A stretch of 64,000 bases of DNA from Pristionchus mayeri. Its lineage: Eukaryota; Nematoda; Chromadorea; Rhabditida; Neodiplogasteridae. The stretch is taken from the NCBI GenBank assembly GCA_036245805.1, contig BTRK01000003.1:19681292-19745291 (forward strand). The letters run 5' to 3'. Both the position numbers and the translations under genes were made by a program. This document shows positions 1 through 11,013 of this stretch, piece by piece; position 1 is the stretch's first letter, and each line of letters opens with the position of its first letter. The notes beneath the pieces are model-generated. The model was not told where the DNA came from and ran no database searches. It saw only the letters and a list, made by a program, of their open reading frames with translations.

Positions 1-2547
1 AGAATGTTCTCATTCGTGATCGCGCTCCTTTTCTGATTCCATTGCAATTGACCCTGTCATATGAAGATTATTTAAGTTTGAAAAATGCACTCACTTGAAA
101 CTTGTCTAGCTTATTGTTCGGAGCTTCGCACAAAACTTCGCCTAAAAGAATTATTTATCGATTAGAGAAAGTAGATCACTTGCCATTGAAACTAGCGATG
201 GCATCTAATCTGTCTCCCATCGATTCCGTCTCTGCCAACGCAGCCTTAGTCTTCAGATTCGTCTCTCCGTCCAATTCCTTCGTCTCGATGTAAGCGATCC
301 CGTGGGGTTCGGAAGTCGAGAGGAGAAGCAGATCCGCCTGGAATTAATTATTGTGTTTTTTTCCATTCTCTTTGAGTAGTTTTTCATTCATTGGTCACAT
401 CAATATCCCCATAAAGCCAGCCAAAAATATACAGTTGAGAGAAATATTCAAAGTTATGTTGTGACCATAGTTGCCCAACACTGGCGGCGAGGTATTTTCA
501 GACCATGAACCCCTATTCATGCTGGGGCGCTTCCCCCCTCGATATCGAGGGGGGAAGCGCCTCAGCATGTATAGGGGGTCATGGTAAAAAAACGATCGGT
601 AGGTCAATGGTAGGTCAAGACTAAATACCATACCCAATCGATAGTACAGTACCCCCAGATACCGTGTACCACTACCGTAACCCATGATTATCGCAAACTA
701 ACTTTATTTTTAAAAAGTCCTGGTACCGTGCCCAATCGATTCTACAGTACCTAGCTGACTACCGTAACCCAGTTCCTCGGGTCAGATACAGTTCCTTGGG
801 TCAAACATTTTTCTAAAAATGTCAAACATTTTTCTAAAAATCCCAAATCGATTACATACTCATTCTACAGTAATTAGAGATGCGGAAGGATAATTTAAAA
901 TATTATTTTGCTCGATTTAGGATTTTTAGAAAAATGTTTGACCCAAGGAACTGGATCTGACCCAAGGAACTGGGTTACGGTAGTCAGTTTTGTACTGTAG
1001 AATCGATTGGGCATGGTACCAGAACTTTTTTAAAATAAAGTTAGTTTGCGATAATCGTGGGTTACGGTAGTGGTATACGGTATCTGGGGATACTGTACTA
1101 TCGATTGGGTATGGTACCTAGTCTTGACCTACCGATCGTTTTTTGACCATGGCCCCCTATACATGCTGGGGCGCTTCCCCACTCATATCGAGGGGGGAAG
1201 CGCCCCAGCATGAATAGGGGTTCATGGTCTGAAAATACCTCGCCGCCAGTGTTGGGCAACTATGGTTGTGACCCTTGTAACTTACCGCTACGAACTGATT
1301 GCTGGTCATCCGTATCACATCTCCGACAGTAACTTTCGACCAGGGTTCTTCAAGCAGTTGACCATTCCTGACCACGAACGATTTCCTATTGTTGACACTC
1401 CGATCGGAGATGTGGCGTTGCTGCAATAAATCGACAGTTTCTGTGAAAAACATATTTATCACTTTGAGTTTATCACTTACAGTTCACCTTGTCATTCCAT
1501 AGAAACAGGATGAAATACTCACGATGTCATCATAGGCGTCTTTGACTGCAGTGAAGGTAAGTACGATAAGTAAGGGGAAAAGGGTAGTTTTCCATGAAAC
1601 GGAGGAAATTTGCGGAATAAGCTGAAATGAAATTCTTCTCATTCAAGTTCTCGATTCAAAATGGGCTTCAAATTTCAGAGAAAATTCGAATAGCACGCTG
1701 AAACTCACTTGTAAAATCAGAAGAATAAGGAAGTAGGCATTGGCAATCCGTCGAAATTGCTCGAACAAATTGATCGGCAAGAATGTCAACAAATTATATT
1801 TGGAAGTCTTGATGATATTATTCTGGGGAAAAAATGAAGTTCGAATAGCAACATATGTCAAAAAATTCTGACCGCGTATTTGAACTGTTTATTGTGCTCC
1901 TGGTCGTTTGCCCTCAGTCGACGTTCCCTCTCGTCCACATTATGCGATCCCGATCGTTGCCAGCATTTCCGGCTGCTCTTATCTAGAAAATTATATCTGA
2001 GGAAGCTACAAACGGAATTCCTCATCCTAATCTCCACCCACCTTCTCAGGGGAGTGTGAGTCAATTTGATCAGAATTCTGGGATTTACGTTTCGATGAAA
2101 ATTTGGCCTTCACGCAATAAAGCAGTCAAGGCATCCCTATTTGCGCACTTTCTTCCTATTTGATCACTCCTCTCTCTCTCTCTCTCTCTTTCCCTTTCGC
2201 GCCTCTCGCACTTTTATCTCCGCTCAGTGCGTCTCTTTGATGCGGTCAAAGCAAAGTGTCAATGAGAATGCCTTTACTATTTCTAGTTCTGATTGTGGTC
2301 TGATCAAAGCCAACCACACGAATCGTACTAGAAAGAGGATCAGCACATCTTAATTCAGAGGCACTCACTCTGTTGTGCGCCAGGGTTGGACGTGGACGGA
2401 GTCGAGTCTTCATCGGGAGCTACCGGGGCTGCAAACTTTGCAATTCTTATTCAAGTTTGCGAGGGAAATCATGGACTTCCGTTATAGATTTTCGCACTCA
2501 CCGTATGAAGTGAGACGGACATCAGACTGCGATGTTCGTCGAGACAT
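1..2547 (-). CDS. P4-type ATPase (phospholipid flippase, ATP8B/TAT-like), 5' part, partial
   Basis: N-terminal half of a P4-ATPase, a membrane pump that moves phospholipids to the cytosolic leaflet. Nine exons join in phase: 2502-2547 (start MSRRTSQS), 2369-2428, 1873-1982, 1709-1822, 1523-1621, 1286-1420, 184-337, 95-141 and 1-53, where the window ends. Family landmarks seen in order: [17 protein letters not shown], then [20 protein letters not shown] leading into the first membrane helix, a second helix ending [37 protein letters not shown], the actuator motif DGETN, and [11 protein letters not shown]. The phosphorylation site (DKTGT) and the rest lie beyond base 1. The sequence around [11 protein letters not shown] is closer to ATP8B/TAT-2-like than to ATP8A proteins as I recall them. 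The intron after exon 7 has a GC donor (AATG/GCAAGT) forced by the protein frame. The intron 338-1285 carries a foldback element. Family assignment is firm; subfamily is inference. Confidence 0.93.
460..1272. repeat. Foldback (long inverted repeat) element in flippase intron
   Basis: Two arms of roughly 400 bases are near-perfect reverse complements, meeting near base 868. Each outer part carries the same nested hairpin (GGGGCGCTTCCCC...GGGGAAGCGCC at about 518-575 and 1168-1225). Arms also share TACCGATCG, GGTACC-rich and GGTCAGAT segments. The right end stops about 13 bases inside the intron from the 5' splice site of the exon ending at 1286 (minus strand). No ORF of transposase type is present, so this is a non-autonomous element. 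Confidence 0.85.
2165..2192. repeat. CT microsatellite
   Basis: A run of TCTCTCTC repeats on the plus strand inside the flippase intron 1983-2368. The rest of that intron shows nothing recognisable. Confidence 0.8.
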
Positions 2548-3184
2548 CTAGCGCAATGCCTATGTGCCTCTGGAATAGAGAAACTGGACATATTGAAGAG
2601 TATTCAACGAAAACAATAGAAAGAACCGCAGTGCGTACAGGCGTTAAAGGCTGAATCAGAGACGGAAAAGGAGTGATAAGGTGAAGGGAACAATCGTAGA
2701 TGAGCATCATGAATGTGGAAAAGCATTTTCCTTCTCAGTTCCATGGATACAACTTCGGGCATTAAAATAAGTGAGTAAGATACTGCTGAAGCTAACAGTA
2801 AATGCAGTGGAAGCGCGCAGTTCTGAGTGATTGGTCTGCGTGCACGAGTGTACTCAGCCCGATTGTTGAGTCATTGATATCGGAGAGAGAGGAGAGGGGA
2901 TGGAAGGCAAGCAAAAGCCGCGCGAGATTAGAGATCGCGTGAATGATAGTGGATCTGAATCAGCAAATTGTGCATTAATGTAGTTCCTAAGATGTCTGTC
3001 TTGTTCTTGTCAAATCTATTCGTCACACCTTGTTCAAATCTATCGAAAAATCCCGGAATGTTCTTTGATCATGGTTGTCAATTAGGCGTGCTTCGAAGGA
3101 TATCGAGAGGAATTTAATAATTTATTACATTCAAAAATAGCTGCTCGGGATGTTCATGAACTTATTTGGCCCCTGCCACCTCTT
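2548..3184. other. Intergenic, flippase upstream region
   Basis: This stretch separates the flippase start codon (2547) from the 3' end of the next gene (about 3185 or 3154). It should contain the flippase promoter. I see no TATA box or coding exon that I can support. Confidence 0.5.
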
Positions 3185-5199
3185 TTAATCGGAGCTGTTA
3201 ATATGGGAGTTTCCTCGGGAGAAATCTTTGGCTCTGGCTGCTTGGACGACCGTCCCACCTACAAAGTTTGCATCAAAGTTCCAAAATGTGAATATGACCA
3301 ACTTGCAGTAATAGTCTTCGATATTTTCCCAACAATTCCAATTTCTCCACCCCCAACTGATCTCGTTCTTCTCGTATTCTATTCATTTCACTTTCCGAAT
3401 GTGTTCGCTTCTCCTCTTCGAATTCCAATTGTACCTGTAATCGATTTTGTAATAAGCTTGCAGCGGAAATAATTCCCAACCGAGGAAAGCTCTTCCATCA
3501 ACTGACTGATTTTGGCGTTTGCACAAGCGAGTTCTTGAGACATGGCAGGAACAACTTGTTCCTGAAAAGTAGCTCGAAAACTTGAAATATTCACACAATA
3601 ACGGATGGATACCTTGTCCTTTTCACCGCGCTCGTCATTCGCCAATTCTGGCTTGGCCATCCCATAAATTTCTGACGCTGGCAAACTGGCCAGGTCGTTG
3701 ATGAGTGGTTTTTCGGGATTCGAAGTTGGCTGAAATATACATTAAAGATATAGTATCATTGAATAGTGATTTTGCAACTTTCCAATATCGATCTTCGAGT
3801 TGTCCGAAGCTCAGATTGGTGTAAGGCGCTGTATGGAACACTTCAGCAAAGATTAGCAGTCCGCGAGAAGCATATCGGATATCGACCCCGAGTCCTCTGC
3901 AGTGTTTTTCGCAGATATTCATCCTCTAAATGTGACCATACAGAAAGCCATACAGCTCAACGATCTGAATTCCAAATGATTTAGCATTAATTATCATCAG
4001 CTTTGCGTTCGAATGAAGTGAAACGTAAATAACGGGTTCGTCAGCGTCTACAAATGCTGTCTGAAATTGTTGAATTTTTTTCATATATCCCTTGTTTTTT
4101 TGTTTACAGATTAAATAATCTTAATTAAAATCCAATGAGCATTGAACATACGCATTCGTTGTTTAATAACGGATGCTGAATATCAACGATGTTCTTGCTT
4201 GCTTCCAATAATCGTTCATCACTTCCTTTCCGTAGGATAAATAAAGTCCCACTGATTGCTTCCAATGAATTTTTTATGTTTTAGATTTCTCACTCTTTGT
4301 AAAGCAGCATAGGATTCTTCAACGGCAACGGCTTATAATTCACATTAATCGGAGGCCTGTGGAGTTCAAAGTGTCTAATTTGGCATATTTCAGGTCCAGT
4401 CCTATAATTGTTTTTGTTGAAATTATTACGCTTGATATGACCTTATCAAATAATATGGCTGGCGATGGAAGAAAAGCACATTCGGATGTTCCTATAAAAT
4501 ATGGGGTCTTACAATTTCAATTTCTTTCAACTGTTATGTCCTAGTCAATTGAAATTACATTTGTTGGAGTGTAGTAAAGTTTTTGCGCTTCTGCACAATT
4601 CAGAACAGCAAATTTCGAATAGAGTTACATTTGCATTCCATAGATGGATACGGAAAGATTAGTGGTTACTGGAAAGTTTTATCGAAGTTAATTCACCACT
4701 AAAAAGGGAATTCCTCTATCTTGGAAGTTGTCCACGATTGTTCAGATAAAAAAACGCTAAAACGCGTAAAACGTTTTAAAAACTTACAGCTGCACGAATT
4801 CCTTGCATTCTCATGTTGACCACATTCCATTCGATCAACAAATCGGGCTGAACTTAAAACTTATATTGAACCAGAATAAGATATAACTTCAAAATCTGAA
4901 TTTTTTTCTCTATAAAAATACATCGCTTGATTGAATGATCCAGCGTAGTGAAAATTTCTTGTATCTTGGCCAGCAACTCCCTCTATCCACAGCGAAATTT
5001 CGCGTTGACGGCGACAGCTTCATAGTAGCACATTTCAAAGAGAGATGGGAATGAAGCCAACTGACCACTTCTTCGAAGTTAGAAGTACATGAGGCTTCGA
5101 TTTCGTGTAGATAAAAGCATTCAGCGGTCCATACGGGGGTCTTTCGTCAGTAATATACAACTCGGGCCGAATAGCAAGTGGACACAATTGCACGACCAT
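3185..5199 (-). CDS. Array family paralogue D: beta-rich region plus C-terminal coiled coil, function unknown
   Basis: I do not recognise this family. Start chosen at 5197-5199, directly after a CAG acceptor as in the paralogues: MVVQLCPLAIRPELYI. Conserved exons in order: HYAGSFNQAMYFYREK (about 4920), PDLLIEWNVV (4845), EHPNVLFFHRQPYYLIR (about 4460-4512), RTGPEICQIRHFELHRPP ending LLYKE (about 4300-4410), IVDIQHPLLNNEC, AFVDADEPVIYVSLHS (about 4000-4060), VDIRYASRGLLIFAE and GQLEDRYW (3770-3900). Then come charged coiled-coil exons (SNPEKPLINDL; QELACANAKISQLMEEL; RIREERDQLGVEKLEL) ending KYRRLLLQ (3285). The first junction needs a GAG acceptor near 4990. The last exon is uncertain: phase-joining gives a stop at 3185, while the frame that resembles the paralogue tails (VGRSSKQPEP) stops at 3154. 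Probably intact. Confidence 0.72.
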
Positions 5200-5542
5200 C
5201 TGGGATGAAGAAGAGAGCGAAATAATCGATGAGACGAGAGAAGCAAAGAGATGGCGATTAAATTGGAGTGGACGAAAGTGTGATAGAAAGGAGCGAGAAG
5301 AAGGAGAGCAGAAACAAATTCCACCTTCCTTTTTGGCGCCTTGATTGATCAATAAAAGTTGTGTTCTCAAACAGCGGGAAAGTCGTTTGATTTTTTTCTA
5401 CACTTTCAAAAAATATCACTTCGATTGATTTTTGTATTGTAAAACCAAAGTTTTGTTCTCTGCGTAAAAAAGCCGAATAATAATTCTATTTCTGTCATCT
5501 GCGACTGAAAAAAATACTTTATCCAGACAGTCCTACAGTGTT
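5200..5542. other. Intergenic region
   Basis: Between the start of array paralogue D and the stop of the VKOR gene. It is purine-rich near 5210-5330. No gene is supported; the open frames here are short and unconserved. Confidence 0.5.
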
Positions 5543-6679
5543 CTAATCTCGCTTGTTATTGTTCTCCTCCGATCGCTCCATCTGATCAACGAGTCCCTTC
5601 CTCCTTCGTGTATTCACGAAGAGTGCTCCATTGACGAAGTACGTGAGGATGCACACGAGACAGAGAGTACGCAGACGGAAGAGAATAGAGAGGAAGTAGA
5701 GAGTCGCTGATCGAGAATTTCGTAATCGCTCGGTATTTGATGCCATACACTTTTTCCTCATGAAAGAATGGTATACTCAAAATGTGGAGCAGTATTTTAG
5801 CCAATAAATAGAAGCAACGACTTGTTCGAAAACTTAGTCGAGTAACATCTCACCCGGTATCAGGCTGTAGGCGATGTAGAGGTTGAATCGGACGAAAGCG
5901 GGGGATCGGAATCGAGAGAGGATGAGAAAGACACTGTACATCGCCATTCCATAGACGGCATTCTTCTGCAAAATTTATGTCATATCGATATTTCGAGCGA
6001 GTGGACGATTTTGTGAAGCCGCTCCTCTGATAAAGTTTCCCAGTGGGATCCCTGCAGAGTACCTACTGATAAATTCGACTGTGATCACACAGTGACCCCC
6101 TGGGATAGTGACTTTCCCGGTGGGATCACAGTGAAATTTCCCAGTTGGTACCCCACAGGGAAACTTTTACCAGAGTGTCGTCTGAGCATTTTATGTCATC
6201 GTGCGTTGTGCGTAGATAAAATTTAGTGTGGTTAATAACGGCACCTCAATACCTGATTCAATATGGACTCTTCGCCAAGCACGGATCCAATGAATCCAAA
6301 TCCCGTTGAGTGGCCAGTCTCGACCACTTTAGTACACGAGATGAAGCTGTTGATGTCGCAAGTTGCGACGAAACTGAAAAAGAACTCTCAAATAACTGAA
6401 AAGGTGATCAGTAACGTCAACATCTTGGATGAACTAGTGTTATTATCTCCCATGTGTGCGACTGGAGGGTAAGAGAAAGAAAGCTCACTCTTTATTCGTC
6501 GTGAACTCCTTCTCAACGTGATAGGCATAGGCTGAAACGAAAATGCCCAATGCAGCCCAGATGAATGCCCAGTTGCTCGAATTGCGCAGCTGAAATTATT
6601 GATTTGGAATTTCTAAAAGTATTTTATTAAAAATGAATTAACTAACCCTTTGTATCAGTGATGAGGTCTTTGCAACCAT
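5543..6679 (-). CDS. VKORC1: Vitamin K epoxide reductase (VKORC1) homologue, complete
   Basis: Membrane thiol-disulfide reductase of the VKOR family, which in vertebrates reduces vitamin K epoxide and quinone in the endoplasmic reticulum. Five exons join in phase: 6647-6679, 6489-6589, 6253-6373, 5854-5965, 5543-5706, giving 176 residues (human VKORC1 has 163). Family signatures are all present: first helix WAFIWAALGIFVSAYAYHVE; loop ATCDINSFISCTKV with the conserved C..................C pair; FGFIGSVLGEESILNQ (human VLGQDSILNQ); NAVYGMAMYS; and the redox CXXC followed by a helix, LCLVCILTYFVNGALF. The tail is basic and hydrophilic (NTRRRKGL...NNNKRD). All catalytic cysteines are retained, so an active enzyme is expected. 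It lies inside an array of an unrelated family, same strand. The substrate in a nematode is not known to me. Confidence 0.93.
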
Positions 6680-6682
6680 TTC

Positions 6683-6755
6683 GAGATTGAGTTTTTTATA
6701 GGCTCAAAATATTTTCGAGATTCAGTTTTTTATACGCTGAAAATATTGCTGTTGA
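6683..6755. repeat. Short tandem duplication upstream of VKOR
   Basis: Two imperfect copies, about 33 bases each, of a unit TTTCGAGATTSAGTTTTTTA followed by TASGCTSAAAATATT, adjacent to the VKOR start codon on its 5' side. Could be promoter sequence duplicated by slippage; function unknown. Confidence 0.65.
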
Positions 6756-7987
6756 TCTCAAAAAGCAAGCTGAAGTATAGGGCAAATGTATGGAAAAGTG
6801 ATGCCGTGATCGAATAGGCCATAAAGCGGAGGGAACTATTCAAATTTGATTAGTGGCAGTAAAAATTTAATTACATTTGCAAAACAAGTGACATGAATTC
6901 TCCTTCATTGTGGAATTTTCTGGAATAAATTGTTGATTGGAAAATATGCAAATTAATATTTTTGAATCACGGTGAGTGCAATCGCACGCGGCGTAAAGAC
7001 CAGCCAAGAGATCAAGAGGCGCCGATTTCCCCCCATTCCCCCTCTGCTCTCACTTTGTGAACCGCGTGATTTGTACAAGCGAGCGAGAGCTGATTGCAAC
7101 ATGAAGTGCGGGGTTGATAACGGTTTAAGACCCCGTCTCGGCCTGATAAGAGCACTCAAGAGGGCAGAGCAAGCGATTCCAAACCCATCACTCAGACTAC
7201 GAAATCTGTTCAGATGTCAGTTGCAAAGAAGTATGCGTCTGTAAAAGAAAGGCTTGCATTTATCAGACAAATCTCGAGAAATCAATTATTTTTACTTGAG
7301 AAAATTATGAAATGTGGGTTTCTGAAAATATTGTTGGTGCATAAAAAAATTCATGCGAAGAAGAGGCTACCAATAAAAGTTCAATAGACCGAAAATTGTT
7401 AATAAAGGAAAATGGCTTTTGCAAAAAAAGTCCCAGTCTCATCGTTATCAGCACACAATCCGATCGAATTACTCTCGAAATCTTCAGCTAATTGGAATGT
7501 CCTCACAGCAAGGAATGAAAAATGATACTCTCTAGACGAGACCGACAGCTCAATCCGTACTTGTCGTCTTTGGATACTGGCTAAGTTGGGCTCTTCAGCG
7601 AGTGCATGCCTCTATGGTGGCACTTGAGGCGCGCATCTCGTCATACCAATTAATTGATGACACATTAGTGCTGGCAACGAAAGCCGAGCACAACACAAAG
7701 TGCATGGTGATTGATAAGGGTTTCAGACCCTTGCTCGTCCTTCGATAAGGTCACTCAAAAGTGGAAAGGCAATGATTCTGAACCACCCGCCAATAAGAAT
7801 AAAAAATTTACACAAAAAATGATCAAAGAAACAGAGTTCAATTTTTGATAGTTTATCTGCTGCTTCTTTAATCTCCATGCGAATACCGGGAAAACAGATA
7901 GTCTTTATCGAATTTAACAATAATTTTACGTACGGTATCATGTTTGGACCACTGGATGAGTCGAGACGAGTTCTTCACGTAACTTCT
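6756..7987. other. Intergenic with a diverged repeat pair
   Basis: No exon is supported here. Two related segments at about 7100-7185 and 7697-7785 share the order AAGTGC, TTGATAA, CGGTTT/GGGTTT, AGACCC, CTCG, GATAAG, CACTCAA and GGCAANNGATTC. They may be remnants of a small repeat or of a duplicated non-coding element. Confidence 0.45.
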
Positions 7988-10444
7988 TCATCTTTTTTTC
8001 TTGCCGAGCTTCTTCGCATCCTTTGAGTCCAGAAGGGATTCTTCCTTCTCCGTTCCTTCAGTCTTCGTTCCAGCATCTTTCGGTCGTGGAATGGTCAATA
8101 TCTCTTCATGATCAGACGGGCTGCACAACACAATCGTCATCCGAATTACCAAATTCAAAGATAATTTAAGTTCGAATTAATTGTTGTCTCATGAAATCAG
8201 AGCAAATCTCCTACCTCTTCTTCTTCTTGGTTCGTCTTTTGGATGCACTCATAGTCTTCCCATGCTCGTTAAGCCCTTCCTTTGTGTTATCTTTCATCTC
8301 AACTGCTTCTTCACTTCTCTCCTCTGCTGTATTCACCCCAGACGAAGAAATGCTCAAATTCTTCGTAGCTTCTAAGAGATCAGAAAACTCGGGTGACTGG
8401 CTCAGGCCACCCGGCTGGCGAGCAAACTGGAATGGATAATTAGATTTCTTTTGACATGATTTATCGGAATCTATTGACTAATTCTCTTTAAAAACTCACT
8501 CGGAGCAGCATAACTCGATACTTCTTTTCCAATTCTTTGTTCTCCTTCGTCAAACGATCCCGTTCTTCAATAATTTTCGCCATGCCCTTCTGGGAACACA
8601 GTCGTTTTGTCTGAAAATATGCATCCATGTGCATCTCTACGATGATAAAAAGGAGCTTCCTTACCCTTGCATTTTCCATCGTCAATTCACTAATTTTCTG
8701 ATTTGCAGCAGCAAGTAAATCGTTGTGTTTCTTCGAGTTCCCCTTCGCATTGCTCGTCTGCAAACTGTGAACTGAGTCGGAGAGAACTAGAATTAAAACA
8801 GTACTGTCGGTACATGATATATGCCTCTAGGTTCTCATTGTTGGCTCCCTATTAAATCCAAGTATGTTTCAATATGAACGAACTACAACGTGAGCTGCTT
8901 ACATTTGAAAAAAAAATTCAATGGCTCTCAAAAATTTGATTTCTATTCTCTGAATACATACAGTATGCGATACCTGCGCTTCTTGGTTTCTTCTTATAAG
9001 TGTTTCCACTGCCACGCGTTCTCTTATCCGGCTCTCTTCCAGCTGCCGTGTAGTCCTGTTTAGTTGCATAATCAGCAGACTCTTAGGCTGAAAAATGTTG
9101 AAATAGGGAAACAAGCAAAAGCGCAAGAGACCATCCAATATCTCTCTTCGAGTTGTCCGACTTTCAACTCCTTGTCTTCGGGTGAGATACTCGCGAAGAT
9201 GAGAATTCCACTGGCCGCGTGCCGAATATCGAGAATTTCACTGCCAAACATGAACCATGCTTGTCAAGCCTCTTTTATTATGGCTTAATGATGAATAACA
9301 TACGGTAATCGTACACTTTGAATTGCAAGTGTTTCCGTGTCTATGATCAATAGTTCCGGCTTAGTGGAGAGAGCGACATAAATACGCCCGTCCCAATCAT
9401 CGGCGTAGGCTGTCTGAACATTTTAACTCTAATTCACGGCTTTTTCTTGGCAAAGTTCAAAAAATAGACGGAGAATTGATGTAAACACGAGAGAGTTTCA
9501 CTCTTTTCTGATGTGAACACCCATCTTGCACCTTCTCACATGCACTTGTATAATAATATGCAGCATACAATGCAAATAATGAAAAATGCAGACTTACACA
9601 ATTACTGTCTAATTCAGGATGCCGAATCATTACGATATTTTCAGTTTCGATTCTCTCCTTCTTCAGTCCTTGACAGAGAATGAACAGTTTGTCACTGAAA
9701 TGCAGAGTATAAATATAAGCTAGCTTCTATATTTCTTACTCTTTTCGCATGAGTAGGGCCTCCTCCAGTGCCATTCCAGATAGATCAACTGACATCGGAG
9801 GCTCATTGTGAGCGAAATGCTTGATTGACCAAGTGGTTGTGAAAACTCCGCTTCTCAAAAAATATACTCCATAAACATTGCAAAATTGCCAATTACTTCA
9901 GCAAATAGTAAGGTTGTCGATGAAACATATTCACATTTGGGGATTCCTGTAATGTGTGCAGAATATTTTAATAGCACAACGATTAAATAATCTGCAGAAT
10001 TAACGAAAATAAAGTTACTTACTGTTTCTCTGATGACGATCATATCAAAGCCTGTCAAATCTCCACTGATAAGCAAATAGTTCTAAAAGCGCTTGTTCAT
10101 CTAGAATTCATCACGACGAAACCTGATTGAAGAAGAGTCCTGATTTCTTCGCATAGAAGTACATCGGATTCATAACTGCCCCATTTCCCGCATAATGGGC
10201 ACAATTCCAAGCTTCCGGCGCATTGACCCGTATCGCTATCTCTGTTGGAGCAGAGGCGACTCTTTGAAGAGGCCTTAAAAGGCATCCCAATTGAATGTTT
10301 AATACTCATACTATTGGCATGTCAGGCCAGTTACGTGTTGAAGGAAGAAAGCATAGTTCGAGGCTCGGCCGTCGTGTATATTCCGCTCACGTTGACAATG
10401 AAGAGTTCGGGCCGACTATTGAGTGGACTTAGTTGCAGGGCCAT
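7988..10444 (-). CDS. Array family paralogue C: beta-rich region plus coiled coil and Lys-rich tail
   Basis: Unrecognised family, best preserved copy. Start at 10442-10444 right after TTCAG: MALQLSPLNSRPELFIVN. Then VASAPTEIAIRVNAPEAWN, HYAGNGAVMNPMYFYAKK (about 10130-10210), LLISGDLTGFDMIVIRET (10030-10080), ESPNVNMFHRQPYYLLK (9905-9955), SGVFTTTWSIKHF...LSGMALEEALLMRKE (9748-9860), KLFILCQGLKKERIETE with IVMIRHPELD (9600-9690), AYADDWDGRIYVALSTKPEL then LLIIDTETLAI (9315-9415), ILDIRHAASGILIFASI and GQLEERYW (9130-9240). Coiled-coil exons follow (RTTRQLEESRIRERVAVE; LLAAANQKISELTMENARV; IIEERDRLTKENKELEKK) to YRVMLLR, then FARQPGGLSQSPEF, KRRTKKKK and a lysine-rich end KKLGKKKR. Repeated strands of the IYVALS / LLIID type suggest a beta-propeller-like fold (inference). 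Probably intact. Confidence 0.78.
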
Positions 10445-11013
10445 CTGAATAGGAATCGAACGACTGGGAAATAACGTTTCAATCGAAAGAATGTGCGGAT
10501 GTACTAAACGATGAAATTAACGGTGATTGGGAGAAAAGAATAACCGCTGCAACGATATCTTAGCTTCTCGTTTTCTTGTTCTTGACAGCATTTCTCACCT
10601 AGTTCTAAATCGCTCGCGAACCTATTACACTAGAGGAATAGAGACTGAGTACTTCCGCTCATGGTCTGGGGGCAAGTACTCGTAAGTAAAAGTGATGCAT
10701 TACGTCTGAGAAGGGCAAACAACGTAAAGCTGGGCGCAAACAATCGATGAATGCTATGAGTAATCGTTGGTCAATGTGATAAGTGATAAAAAAATTCAAC
10801 CCATTCGCTTTGATAAGAGGACACTGAAGATGATTGACGTGATTTAGAAAATATTCCTGTTTGGAAGTGCACACTATAGTAGCTGCATTACGCACATTTA
10901 TTCAAATCGAATTTCACATACAAACTACATTAACGTGAATACAATACGAAAGCCTCGTGAACTTTTAGGTTTCAACTCGCACTTCCGTGAGGGGGAATTC
11001 ACTTTGATTTACC
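10445..11013. other. Intergenic region
   Basis: Between array paralogues C (start at 10444) and B (stop at 11014). Nothing recognisable; expected to hold the promoter of paralogue C. Confidence 0.5.

Noticed and set aside
6263..6472. Plus-strand frame MDSSPSTDPMN
   Set aside because: Antisense shadow of VKOR exon 3 and its intron.
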